DNA from: Coniochaeta sp. PMI_546
Lineage: Eukaryota; Ascomycota; Sordariomycetes; Coniochaetales; Coniochaetaceae
Direction of reading: 5' to 3'
DNA: 64,000 nucleotides
NCBI GenBank assembly: GCA_021432605.1
Contig: MU271158.1
Location: forward strand, 62,001-126,000
Position numbers and translations under genes: made by a program. Positions 11,597 to 21,860 of the stretch are shown one piece after another. The notes under the pieces were generated by a model, which ran no database searches, was not told where the DNA came from, and was given only the letters and a program-made list of their open reading frames with translations. Positions within the stretch are counted from its first letter, which is position 1; the number at the start of each line of letters is the position of its first letter.

Positions 11597-13487
11597 ATGG
11601 GATCCCACACACAACACTTAACAAACTATGCCGCCTATGTCGACCCTGACACGGGGCTGCCGCGTGTCGGGCACCTAGACATTGACAACGATACACTGCA
11701 ACCTTTGAGTTTACTGTCGGGGACACCATTGCAGGATCTGTACCAGGTCATTGAGGCGGGATCATCAAACATCATTGCCGCTGGAAGCCCTATTCATGCC
11801 TCCACGGTGAAGAAGCTGCCGCCCCTTTCTGGACGCGATATCCTCGCCGTGGGGAAGAACTACATGGAGCACGCACGGGAGTTCAACAGTTCCGGGTACG
11901 ATAGCTCTGATAAGGTCGACCGACCGAGCCACCCTGTAATCTTCACCAAGAGAGCTACTTCTATCATTGCAGACGGTGAGGATATCTTCCCGCATGATGG
12001 ATTTACCGAAAGCCTCGACTATGAGGGCGAGATTGGTGTCATCATTGGCAAGTCAGGTTTCAGGATCAGCGAACAGGATGCATGGGCGCACGTCTGGGGC
12101 TATACCATCATCAACGATGTGACAGCTCGTGAGAGGCAGCGGGATCACAAGCAATTTTACATAGGCAAGTCGGCGGACACGTTCTGCCCCATGGTCAGTA
12201 CTCTTACTTGTGTCGGAGCGGGCATCGTTAGCTGACGCAGAGGTTGTATAAGGGTCCAATTGCCGTCCCCAAGGAGGACATGCCAGCAACACTCCGCGTA
12301 CAGACGCACGTCAATGGAGAGCTGCGGCAGGATGCAACCACTAAAGATCTCATCTTCTCGATTCCTACGCTGATTGCCAGCATGTCGGCGGGCCAGACCC
12401 TACAGTCCGGCGATGTATTGGCTACCGGAACGGTATGTAATCTTGCCCAGCACCGCTTCTTGTCTGTCGCGCAATTACTGAATCACCACAGCCTGCCGGC
12501 GTGGGTATCGGCAAGAAGCCGCCTATCTTCCTCCACCCCGGCGACGAGATCTCTGTCACTGTAGCAAGGCTCGGGACGCTCCGCAACAAGGTCGCTGCAC
12601 CCTCTGCTACCAACACGACCGTCGAACGCGTGGCGATGCACACCGTGTTCAGTCTGACCAATGCCGCCAAGACTATCAGTGGCAAGGTTGGACTGACAGA
12701 GATCAACGCGAAGCCACTGCACTATCAACGCCTTGGGTCGGGAAGCGAGTCTGTCGTCTTCGTTCACGGGCTCGGCGGGACCAAGGACTACTGGACGCCG
12801 CTCATCTCTGCCCTTTCTCTGTCAGACTCGGCTACCCTACACCTTTTTGACCTGGAGGGACATGGACTCAGCCCGACTCATCCCCTTAGCACGCTGACCA
12901 TTGAGTCATTGGCTGCCGACGTCGGCGGCGTGTTCCAAATCGCTGGTGTATCGTCTTCCAACCCAGCAACTCTCGTGGCTCATTCGATGGGTTGCCTTGT
13001 CGCCATGAGATTCGCGCTAGACAACCCAGACCTGGTGAAGAAGCTCATTCTTGTGGGCCCACCGCCATCTCCGCTTCCCAAGGCCGCAAGCGACGGCTCG
13101 TACGCTCGCGCTGCTTTGGCGAGGAGCAAGGGGATGAGTGCCGTGGTAGATGCTGTGGTGGGCGCAGGCACTTCTGAACGAACCAAGAAGGAGAATCCCG
13201 TCGCCGTGGCGGCCGTGCGTCTCAGTCTGCTGGGACAAGATCCGGAGTCGTATGCAAAGGCCTGCCAAGCCCTGGCTGGAGCGACGCAGTCTCTGGACGT
13301 GGAGCGTCTGGAGATGCCGACTCTGATCGTCACTGGAGACGAGGACAAGGTATCACCGCCTGCGCTCTGCGAGAAGTATGTAGGCAGGCTCAAGGATGCG
13401 CGACATGTGGTCTTGCAAAATACCGGTCACTGGCACGTGTACGAGGATGTTCAGGGAGTTGCACAGAGCTTGAAGGGTTTTCTGTAG
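11597..13487 (+). CDS. Fusion enzyme: fumarylacetoacetate-hydrolase domain plus alpha/beta hydrolase
   Basis: Three exons, 11597-12193, 12253-12432 and 12492-13487, give 590 residues. The N-terminal half is an FAH-superfamily fold (FAHD1/HpcE-like): GKNYMEHAREF, the acidic metal site in DYEGEIGVIIGK, NDVTARERQ and the GPIAV segment rebuilt by splicing to an AAG acceptor at 12250-12252. The C-terminal half, from about residue 335, is an alpha/beta hydrolase. It has oxyanion HGLGG, the nucleophile elbow AHSMG (Ser424), an acid near Asp544 in GDEDKVSP and His572 in TGHWH, and is closest in feel to 3-oxoadipate enol-lactonases. The join is in one exon without a stop, so the fusion is real in the DNA. 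Two-step lactone or C-C bond cleavage of a ring-cleavage product is inferred. The ATG at 11597 is the first in frame. Confidence 0.92.
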
Positions 13488-13682
13488 TTATGTTCCACAT
13501 TCTACATGCAGACAGAGATAGATAAATGGCTTCAAACTCGAAATACACGCCTTTCCTCTTACTACTTCGGGATTGAAACCCAAGTCAACTTAAGTCAACA
13601 CGTGTTACAATGCCAGTCACCATCATGTTCTAAGTCTTAGAGCGTCCATGTGGGACACGAGAAAAATGTAGCTACACAGGCG

Positions 13683-14141
13683 TCACAGGTAGTCTGCGCC
13701 CCAGGGCCTGAGACCCACGAACTTCGGCCTCTCCTTGAACTTGTTCCTCACCCCTGAGGTCCTGCCCACACGCAATACTCGCCCCTGTTGCAATTCCCCC
13801 TTCCCGTGAAATCGACGGAATTGCCAAGTGCAGTCATGGCCGCGGAAAGGCTGCAGAACATCTTGGCCACCAGGATGCTCGCTGATGAACTCTGTACAGT
13901 CGTAGATGATGTTGTCGATGACGAGCCAATGTCGCCCCGACATAGTTGATGCTGCCACTACTGACATGTGTATGAAGGGCAGCCCGTCATCCGGAACAGA
14001 TGGCGAGACAGAGCGATAACTCTCGGGGTTCTCGGGATCTTCGACAAGAACCACTGAAGCGCCAGACTCAAGGGTTGATTTGATGAGAGGTCTGCCCGGG
14101 GTCACGGCTTTGGTCTCGACGCTTCGATGCATCCACCCCAT
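13683..14141 (-). CDS. Stand-alone cytochrome b5-like heme protein
   Basis: Single exon, 152 residues. A cytochrome-b5 domain occupies about residues 70-130: HWLVIDNIIYDCTEFISEHPGG. The likely axial ligands are His89 (HPGG) and His112 (RFHGKG), 23 apart, close to the usual 24. There is no signal peptide and no C-terminal membrane anchor, so a soluble electron carrier is expected. The first 65 residues match nothing I recognise. It is tail to tail with the FAH/hydrolase fusion (195 nt between stops) and head to head with the amidohydrolase, sharing its promoter. A redox partner for an oxygenase elsewhere in the genome is possible, since none lies in this window. Confidence 0.85.
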   Translation of the reverse strand: MGWMHRSVETKAVTPGRPLIKSTLESGASVVLVEDPENPESYRSVSPSVPDDGLPFIHMSVVAASTMSGRHWLVIDNIIYDCTEFISEHPGGQDVLQPFRGHDCTWQFRRFHGKGELQQGRVLRVGRTSGVRNKFKERPKFVGLRPWGADYL

Positions 14142-14360
14142 GGTCGGTCGATGGCAGAAGCTAAGAAGAAAGGTGTTGGACTGGTTCGATGACCTGTGGG
14201 TGGAAGCGGCTTGTCCAGATCACTCATTTCTGGGTTTCCAGCGCGTCTCATCACTGGCATTAGCCCCTTTCCTCGTCATGTCCGAGACACGCCTTTGTCA
14301 ATTTGTCCGTGAGAGCTCCGTCGCATTCCCGCCATGGCCGCATGCTGCAGTGGGGTACAG

Positions 14361-14380
14361 CGCGGAGAAGCGCGGAGAAT
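14361..14380 (+). promoter_or_regulatory. Tandem CGCGGAGAA repeat between cytochrome b5 and amidohydrolase genes
   Basis: Two adjoining 10-nt units, CGCGGAGAAG then CGCGGAGAAT, lie near the middle of the 549-bp divergent promoter. The second unit is identical to 9412-9421 in front of the Zn2Cys6 gene. The same 10-mer also occurs once inside a coding exon at 54711-54720, so it is not unique to promoters. Confidence 0.5.
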
Positions 14381-14690
14381 GGCGCAGATCGTCAGGTCAA
14401 CACGAGTTCCGGGTTGTCGGTTCTGCACTAACGGGCTGACTTACAGACTACTGTGACTTAGCAGTTTCCCCGCATCTGCTTCCCCATGGGGTAGACAGGT
14501 GACCCCTTGAGACCGTGACACAGCAGAAGCGGACTTGAGACGGGACTCTGCAGACATTGCGAGGAAGTAAAAGATGAGTTAAAGATCATTGGGGGATCCA
14601 ACGTCCCAGAGACAAAGTGTCCTTATCACGGCCCAAAGAAGCTGTACCTACCAGTACCACAGGTTAATTACCCAGATTTATTTTCGGATC

Positions 14691-16523
14691 ATGGCTGCGA
14701 CAGTTAGAACGCCAGGTACGGTGTCATGGGAGTCGTGGTCTCTCGACGACTTGAACAAGGCCGGCACCGCGAGGCACTCCGAAGGCTTTCCTCGAAACGT
14801 TGCTTACATCGAGAACCTCAGACTCGACCCAGACTTACAACCAGCCAAGTATGAAATTTCCGGTACTCATCCCCAATCGAAAATCCTCATCACAAATGTC
14901 AAGATCCTCGATTCCACAGGTAGAGAGCCGTATTTGGGTGATGTGTTGATCCAAGGTATGTTTGCCTCGCAGGAAGGTGGGCAGGACACGTTCACAAGCA
15001 CTTACTCAACGTTAACAGGCGAGAGAATTGCTGCTGTCGGTGATGTGCCAAATAAGACCGATCTAGAAAAAGACCCTACAGTCAGGGTCTTCAGCGGGAA
15101 AGGACGGACGCTCATGTCCGGGCTCGGAGATGGTCACACCCACTTTACTTGGAACGGTGGCGACCTTGCGAAGCTGGGCGAGCTAGGCGTCGAAGAACAC
15201 GTTCTCTTGACAGTGAAGAGCGCACAGTGCTTCTTAGACTCGGGCTATACAATGTATGTACCCAATCATCATCTTCTCAATGTCTGAACCGGACTGAAAC
15301 AATCGCTAGGTGCTTCGGGGCTGCATCTGCGAAAGACAGACTTGACGTGGTGGTGCGGGACGCCATCAATGCTGGAGATGTTCCGGGCCCACGGTACCTC
15401 GCAAACGCCAGGGAGATTGCTAAGCCCGAGGGCGAGCTGGTCGCCAGCATTACTGCGTTCGCCGAAGGCGCCGAAGGTCAGTGAGTCCGCATGAATCCAA
15501 ACTTGAGACAGAGAACTGACGAGACTCGGCAAGGCATGCGCAACGTTGTCAGGCACAACATTCAAGATATTGGCGTCGATAACGTCAAGCTCAGTATGTC
15601 TGGAGAGGACATTTGCGAGAGCCGCTCGGCGCAAGACTGCTTCTTCACGGACGAAGAGACGGAAGCAGCCGTTGATGAAGCGCACAAGTATAAGAAGCGG
15701 GTGTGTGCGCATGCGAGAGCGCGAGACTCTGTGACCATGTGCATTCGCCATGGCGTGGACGTAATATTCCATGGATCGTATGTCGACGATGAAGGTATGA
15801 TGTGTGGTCCTGGACTCAGATCCTGGACTGTATCCTTGAGTTCATCAGGGCGCTGACGTTGACCGTGCACCGTAGGTATGGAAATGCTGGAGAAGACAAA
15901 GCATAAGCAGCTCGTCGTTCCAGCCATCAACTGGCTCTGGGCTACGTCGTTCGAGGCCGAAGCTTTTGGATACAGCCACGAAGCAGCTGAGAAGGCAGGG
16001 TATAGAAGGGAGCTAGAGATTGCCGTCGCAGGGCTGCGTGAGATGCACCGGCGCGGGATCGTAGTCCTCCCTGGAGGGTAAGATGTCGTCCATACCCGGT
16101 ACGAGAACCTACAAGATCACTAACCTGTGTAGCGACTATGGCTTTGCCTGGACACCTCATGGAACATATGCCCGGGACCTCGAACATTTTGTAAAGCTTC
16201 TGGACTTCACTCCACATGAAGCTATCATCGCTGCCACGGCAGGAGTTGCCGCACTTATGATGAGAGGCCACGAGCTGGGTAAGATCCAGCGGGGATACTA
16301 CGCCGACTGCATCCTCGTCAACGGCGACCCACTAGAGGACATCACCGTCCTGCAGGATCACGACAAGCTGGACGTCATTCTCATCAACGGGAGAGTGCAC
16401 AAGGCGGGTCGGAAGGAATACATCATGGACACGTCTGGCACTTTGTCTGCTGGTATAAATAGCACCAAGCATCTGGAGGTGGACTTCCCGGAAGCGAAGG
16501 CAGCGATGCAGAAAGCGTATTGA
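14691..16523 (+). CDS. Metal-dependent amidohydrolase (imidazolonepropionase/prolidase-like)
   Basis: Six exons, 14691-14955, 15019-15253, 15310-15476, 15534-15794, 15876-16077 and 16133-16523, sum to 1521 nt (506 residues). It is a TIM-barrel amidohydrolase with the HxH metal motif in GDGHTHFTW, later metal/active-site candidates in CAHARARD and VIFHGSY, and an acidic GGDYGFAW near the barrel end. The C-terminal beta-sandwich is typical (GKIQRGYYADCILVNGDPLEDI). No signal peptide, so cytosolic. Such enzymes hydrolyse cyclic or linear amides and peptides, and the substrate cannot be named. Divergent from the cytochrome-b5 gene with shared GCGGA repeats, so it probably belongs to the same regulon. 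The ATG at 14691 is preferred over an in-frame non-ATG extension. Confidence 0.9.
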
Positions 16524-17169
16524 AGACTGACCTTGCATAAGGGAGTTTTTTCTCGGTAGCGTATCGGTATTTTGTAACGTATATGTATGGGACGTCGAAT
16601 AACAGTTTCAGGCTTTCTAGGGATGTCAAGCCGTCATCACTGGGTATCGCAATGTATTTAGTTGCAATGCACTATCAAAAAGAAGCGAGCATTCCATGTA
16701 ATGAAGAAAGATCATCATATTGAATAGATAATGAATCAAGAACATTGCATGCATCGGCCTTCTGTCTGATTTAGGCTGGGGTCTAGTCCATGTACTCGAT
16801 GACTCTCTAGACGCCAATATCTAAGGTACTGTATCTTCCCAAGATGACCAACGACCAACGACCAGCTCCAACCTCCTCTCAATGAGCATGGCCCATGCTT
16901 GCTTCGCATTGTTTCCAGCCTGCTAAATAAATTTCAAAAAAGCAAATTGCCATTGCATCATGAGGTCAAATCTGATTCTCATCGCATCATGTCACACGGG
17001 GACTTCTCTGGGACTGGTTTGTCTGGGGAGGCGACTGAGCAAGGCCCCACGGGGGGAAAATGCTTGTGGTGATCAAGCTCCGCACAGCTGAAAACCCGCT
17101 GGTCAAAGAGTGCCGTAGAAGCTGCGCCGCGCTGTGGTGGTTGCAATATGCCACCGGAAAGCCGAACGT
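16524..17169. other. Intergenic, no gene recognised
   Basis: Shared 3' flank of two convergent genes. Only short unsupported frames are present. Confidence 0.6.
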
Positions 17170-18411
17170 TTATCGTGAAATGTAGTCGACAACGGCCAAT
17201 GACTTATTTCTTCTTGAGTACGAGACAACGGACTTGAACCTCGTCGTCCTCACCAACCGGGACTTTGGGGTATCGTCTTCTGGATTCTCCTCACGTTCCT
17301 TTTCTATCCTCGCTTTCAGGCGTTTACACCGGAGCCTGTACCTTTCCAGCGCGTTAGACTGTTGCATTTGGCTTCGTCCACCGCGATCGAGCCATGTCTT
17401 GTTTTCCTCCCAGTCATATGCCACGATATGCTCGCGAGGGATCGCGTTTTCGACCAAGTACTCGTTCCTGTGCCATATACGAGAACCGAGCTTCAAAGCC
17501 TGTAGGAGATGCCGTACTTCGAACAACCGTGAGAGGTGGTGGTCCCAGTATTCACCTGTCGTCGAAATCTTCAGCAACTTGATCCCTGTATACCCTCGTG
17601 CCTCGAAAGCTGCTGCAAAGTTCACCGCTCTACGGAGCTCGCTGCTCGTCGATAGAAAGGGACTTGGCTGCCGGCAGATCCACGCAAAATGGTTCTGCAA
17701 ATGCCGCTGGAAAAATAGACCGTTAGTGGTGAACAGCTTAAGGCCGCGCGCTCCTATTCCCTCGTGGGGCATCCCGTCATGGACTGCACGGTACAGGAAT
17801 CTGGGCCGTGTGGCTCCAACACATGTTCGGATCGGGACCGAAATGTCTCTAAGGGCCTGTCCATGGATAAACCCTCCGGTGTGAGTGATGGAAGCCTGTG
17901 GACACTGTTGAAAAGCCAACGAGTGACTTGTTCGCAACTCGGCGAGAAACTCTGATGTGGTCCAGACTTTGGCGTTGGTTCCGGTGTATTCATTCGCTTT
18001 GCTATGGACCAGCCAAGCAGGTGCATCTGGCCAGTCATGATATGGGGTTTTTTCGCGCGCCCATCGTACGACGCCAAGTACCTCGATCGGGATGTCGCTA
18101 TGAGAGAAGACGTCAGGGCCGGAAGCTGGGGGAGATGTCGCCTTAGACGTTCCACAGTCCTCAGGAGCTGAAGACGATGGCATTGGTGTTGCTTCGCCAT
18201 CCACGCTATCAGTATCGCTAGAGTCGGGGGAAGTGTCTTGTTCAGAGTGTGTGCTGTCGTAATCGAATGACGCGTGAGAAGAAGGGCCTTGACCTCCGGT
18301 TTTGTTGAGCACCAGTTTGTCTGGAATGAGGCCTTGCTCAGACCGCGGGTGGTGACTATGAGCTGATGATGATGAGGGAGACACTGTCTCCTCCACATTG
18401 AGGAAATTCAT
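17170..18411 (-). CDS. DUF7587-type protein, possibly ADP-ribosyltransferase-like fold
   Basis: Single exon, 413 residues. The first 100 residues are low-complexity and Ser/Asp-rich. The conserved part spans about residues 195-345: an arginine in RFLYRAVHDG, a Ser-Thr-Ser in PFLSTSSELRRAVNFA and a late acidic element in NEYLVENAIPREHIV. This order resembles the R...STS...E layout of arginine-type ADP-ribosyltransferases. It matches what I remember of fungal DUF7587 proteins. The last 75 residues are basic with a helical KARIEKEREE stretch. The fold assignment is inference, since the family has no proven activity that I know. No signal peptide. Confidence 0.75.
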   Translation of the reverse strand: MNFLNVEETVSPSSSSAHSHHPRSEQGLIPDKLVLNKTGGQGPSSHASFDYDSTHSEQDTSPDSSDTDSVDGEATPMPSSSAPEDCGTSKATSPPASGPDVFSHSDIPIEVLGVVRWAREKTPYHDWPDAPAWLVHSKANEYTGTNAKVWTTSEFLAELRTSHSLAFQQCPQASITHTGGFIHGQALRDISVPIRTCVGATRPRFLYRAVHDGMPHEGIGARGLKLFTTNGLFFQRHLQNHFAWICRQPSPFLSTSSELRRAVNFAAAFEARGYTGIKLLKISTTGEYWDHHLSRLFEVRHLLQALKLGSRIWHRNEYLVENAIPREHIVAYDWEENKTWLDRGGRSQMQQSNALERYRLRCKRLKARIEKEREENPEDDTPKSRLVRTTRFKSVVSYSRRNKSLAVVDYISR

Positions 18412-20238
18412 GGATGGCTGTGGGTGCTCTTGTTCAAACGGTGATACTCATCAGCCGATCGTGAGAGTGAGCGAGACCGTTGTAAGAGAAATGAAGCTGT
18501 AGAGTATAGAGCAGATTGTTGTTAAGACTGCGTGAAGGCGTCATTGAGACTGCTGATCAATTCGAATGGGAGACTTGCGCTTTCTTGGGAGTATGAGGAG
18601 GAGCTACTTCGCGATGAGCTGCACAGTTCGCTTCTTGTTGTTATGGAATCCTTTGTTTCTACCCTCGATAATCGCTATACCTCAGACACCACGAGTTAGT
18701 GAGGTATCAGGTAGGATCGCTGTGGCGGAACTTTACCTCTTGCAAGCGGCCCGACCAGCGTGTTGATCCACGTTTGAGACTGTCCTGGCCTTCCAAAGTG
18801 TATGTTCTTGTGTCAGAGTCAGTAGTGAGACCTGTGGGGGAACGTATGATAATGTCGGCAGGGTCGAACTGCGCTGTTGCCCGCGGAATGTGAACGTATG
18901 TGCCTATCGTCTCGCTGGTTCGCGCTTCTCCAATAGGGCAAGTGCGTTAAGGAAAAGAGTGTGCGAAAAAGTTCCAGTGTCTGGTGTTTCTTCCAATGAA
19001 CAGCTTCAGAGTAGACCTAGGTATCTGACTTGCGAGTCCAGCCCGTGGCTGACAACGGACTTGTTGTTGTTGACGAGATCCAGAAGGCCTGACCGCCGTT
19101 ATCCTTCAATAGGCGTGGAAGGTCGTAGAACAATCTGAGGAGGTTGAAGGGAAGTTGAAGTGATCAAGAAGCGAAGAAAAATCTGAAGGAACGGGAAGAA
19201 AGTCTTGGTCGTTGAGAAATTAGGAAAACGGAGGGTGAAGAGACAAGGCAAGGTTCCTTAATGTCAACATGCTAATAATCACTGAGAGGAAGGTGCGAGA
19301 CGAAATGGAAAAGAATGAGATAATTACCTCACCAACAAACATTTACCGCATTTGCACGTTCACACGGCAGGTGGGCTGGGAAGCCGGCATTTTCAGAGGA
19401 AAAGAAGAACAGAGAGACAAATGATCTGCCAGCCTTTCTGAGAAGAGAGAAGAGACGATGACAGTCCAGCCCAATCGTCAATTCCTTTGGCCATACAGCG
19501 TTCTCCCCTATAAGATATGTCAAGTACCTGATCATGCCCACATGTACCTGAAAACCATTCGTTTCTCTCTTAGATAGGTAGTCACGTTTTTGGTGAGGTG
19601 TATTGAGTTGCTATGCGACAGTTCAGCCACAGAATATGGAAAAGCATCACTTGCTTGTCGAGGCTAGTCCTCGAAGCTTTCTGACCACCCAAGGGCTGCA
19701 TACTGCCATTCTAGATGCCCCAATGTGGGACTCCAGGCGCATCCCCTGTGCTCAAGCTCTGCGATGGGTGTTTTTGCGCAACTGCTTCCATGTCACCGAT
19801 GCGCAGGCCTGTTCTGACCCGGCCGTACGGTGACTGACCTAACTTGCTGTAGTGGGCGCAGATTTCCGCAGAACGTACGGGTCTCGAATGTCTATCCTCC
19901 TCCTCCGTACAACTATTTGTTCCTGTTGTCCTGCTAATTTCAATTGTGAACAGCAGTTAGCACGACATACATGCATGACCGCTTCACAGTCCTTCTCGGC
20001 GCCCGAGATCTACCACGTGGCCAACCTAGCCCTCCTGTCAAAGTTATCACGTAGTTGAAATTAAAAGCACGAGACAATGTGAGACACGAAGACATTGTTC
20101 CAATCAGCGGCCCCCCTAGTCAAAGGTATCAACAAGTAATGAGTCTATGAGCGGAGTACGTGTACGGCGGAAAGCGGGTAAGAGACGCCACAGTAATCAA
20201 CAAACATCTCAAGCTAAGGACTATCCTACGACCAGCGG
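18412..20238. other. Intergenic, no gene recognised
   Basis: 5' flank of the DUF7587 gene and 3' flank of the decayed hydrolase. Short frames on both strands lack motifs. No repeat or RNA gene was seen. Confidence 0.6.
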
Positions 20239-21860
20239 TTATCCACCCCTCATCTGCTCCTTCTTCAGCTGCAGCGGTGGGACATCTGTATCATGTGCCC
20301 AAGCGAGCGTGTCAATGCCAAACTCGCTGGAAGACTTGAATACAGCCTTCCAAAACAGGGGCCCCTCATTCGAACCCACCCAGCGGCCCCGTCGAGAGAG
20401 CTCGTTGTGCGGCAGCAGCCACGTGAAGTCGTCGTCTTCGTAATGATTGAGCTTGAACTTCTCCGAGTCTAGGCCATGGAAAGCCCAGTACAGTCCGCCC
20501 TCTTCAGCGGTGACGACGATCTTGAAGACGTGAGCGGCTTCCCAGTACGTTCCGGCGTATTCGTGGAGGGCTCGCGGCGAAGTCCCGTTCTTGCGCGCCT
20601 CGCCTAGCTCCGTGACGAGCTGTGGATACCACTTCAGGTTCTCGGCGACTGATACGTAGGCGGCCGCGATGAAGTCGACTCTCTCAGACGATGGCACGTT
20701 GAGGATTTTCTGAAAGAAGAGCCTTCCAACCCAGTCCGACACGTCGTCAAGGGCCAGAGAGTTGGACAGGCCGACAATCACGTTATCGGTGTTCGAGAGG
20801 ATCATGACGATGGACAGAGCTCCGGGGAGGCTGCCTTGGTGGAAAAGGAATGCGAAGAGGGAGCACCCTTTCCGATGGTAGGCGTGCTGTCGGGCAAGAG
20901 GCCGCCATTGGTGCCAATCTAGCCCATCCTGTTAGGAAGCTGCACTCTAGCCCAGCCATATGCGTACTGCACCTTGTTTCGCGACGGCTGTTCCATCGGA
21001 ATCTTCGCGGAGGTGAGGTAAGCCACTTGCTTGAAGGGCGAGTCCGTCGTAGACGTTGTACCGGTGGCGAACTAGTGTTTGAAGCTATCGCCGAACGTCT
21101 TGTACAGCTTCAGAAGGTTTCGGATACGGGAACGCATACCGCCGCTCGGTCCGGCAAAGCGGTCGTTCCCGGCTTTCGGGCACGGGATGGGGCAAGTAGT
21201 TATGTCGTCTAGGGAGTTGTAGCACTTGGCAACGTTGCTGGTGTCGGATGGTGGCTCATGCGGAAACTACGATCGAGGTCCAAGAGCTCAAAATGCGGCT
21301 GCAGAGGATTTCACGCTACGACTACCCGCTCACCTCTTCGATAACATTTCCGGCGAGAGCATACGAGAGGTTGTTGTAGGAGAACTGAGCCCGGAAAAGG
21401 AGCAAGCGAATCTACGGGGTTACATATTTGATGCCTTCGTTGCCCGGGATATGAATGTTGTTCTCGCTACCGACGACCAGGTTATCCACGCAGGACATGC
21501 CCGACGGATTGAACAGAAGATCGGTTATGGTAAGGCAGTTGTACAGCGTGTCATTCTTAGGTTGGAAGGTCGGAAGCACATCTTTGACCGGGGTATCCCA
21601 CTTGAGTTTGCCCTCGTCGAGCAGGATACCGACCGCCGCGGCGGTCATTGCCTTCGTCAGCGAGCATAGAGAAAATATAGTTCCCTCGTCGAAGCCAAAG
21701 TCGGATTGGAATACGGAGACGCTGCTTTTCATCACGGCTAGAGAAAGTCCAGGCGTCCCTCCAATGCTCACCAGGCTCTCAATAGTGGGCTGCAGCTCGC
21801 CGAGGCGCAAGGGAAGGTCCGCCACATTGTTGATGGCCGTATTAATACGAGCAAGCGCGG
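20239..21860 (-). pseudogene. Decayed beta-lactamase-like serine hydrolase (CubicO/class C type)
   Basis: Residual protein similarity runs in order along the minus strand: the SxxK motif region (SLCSLTKAM), a damaged RTGMS-type segment (NPSGMS), the YxN motif in QFSYNNLSYALAG, NVIEEVSG, AGPSGGMRS, the C-terminal GTNGG region and a clean C-terminal domain to QLKKEQMRGG at 20239. Between them I count about six or seven in-frame stops and two frame changes. Nearly all the stops are TAG where the family expects CAG or TGG, i.e. C-to-T at CpA on one strand or the other. That is the pattern left by RIP or by ordinary transition decay. The N-terminus is unclear. Intact relatives are common beside fungal secondary-metabolite genes. 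Confidence 0.85.

Noticed and set aside
20850-21669. Plus-strand frames of 120 and 147 codons
   Set aside because: They lie opposite the beta-lactamase relic, whose residual motifs are on the minus strand.
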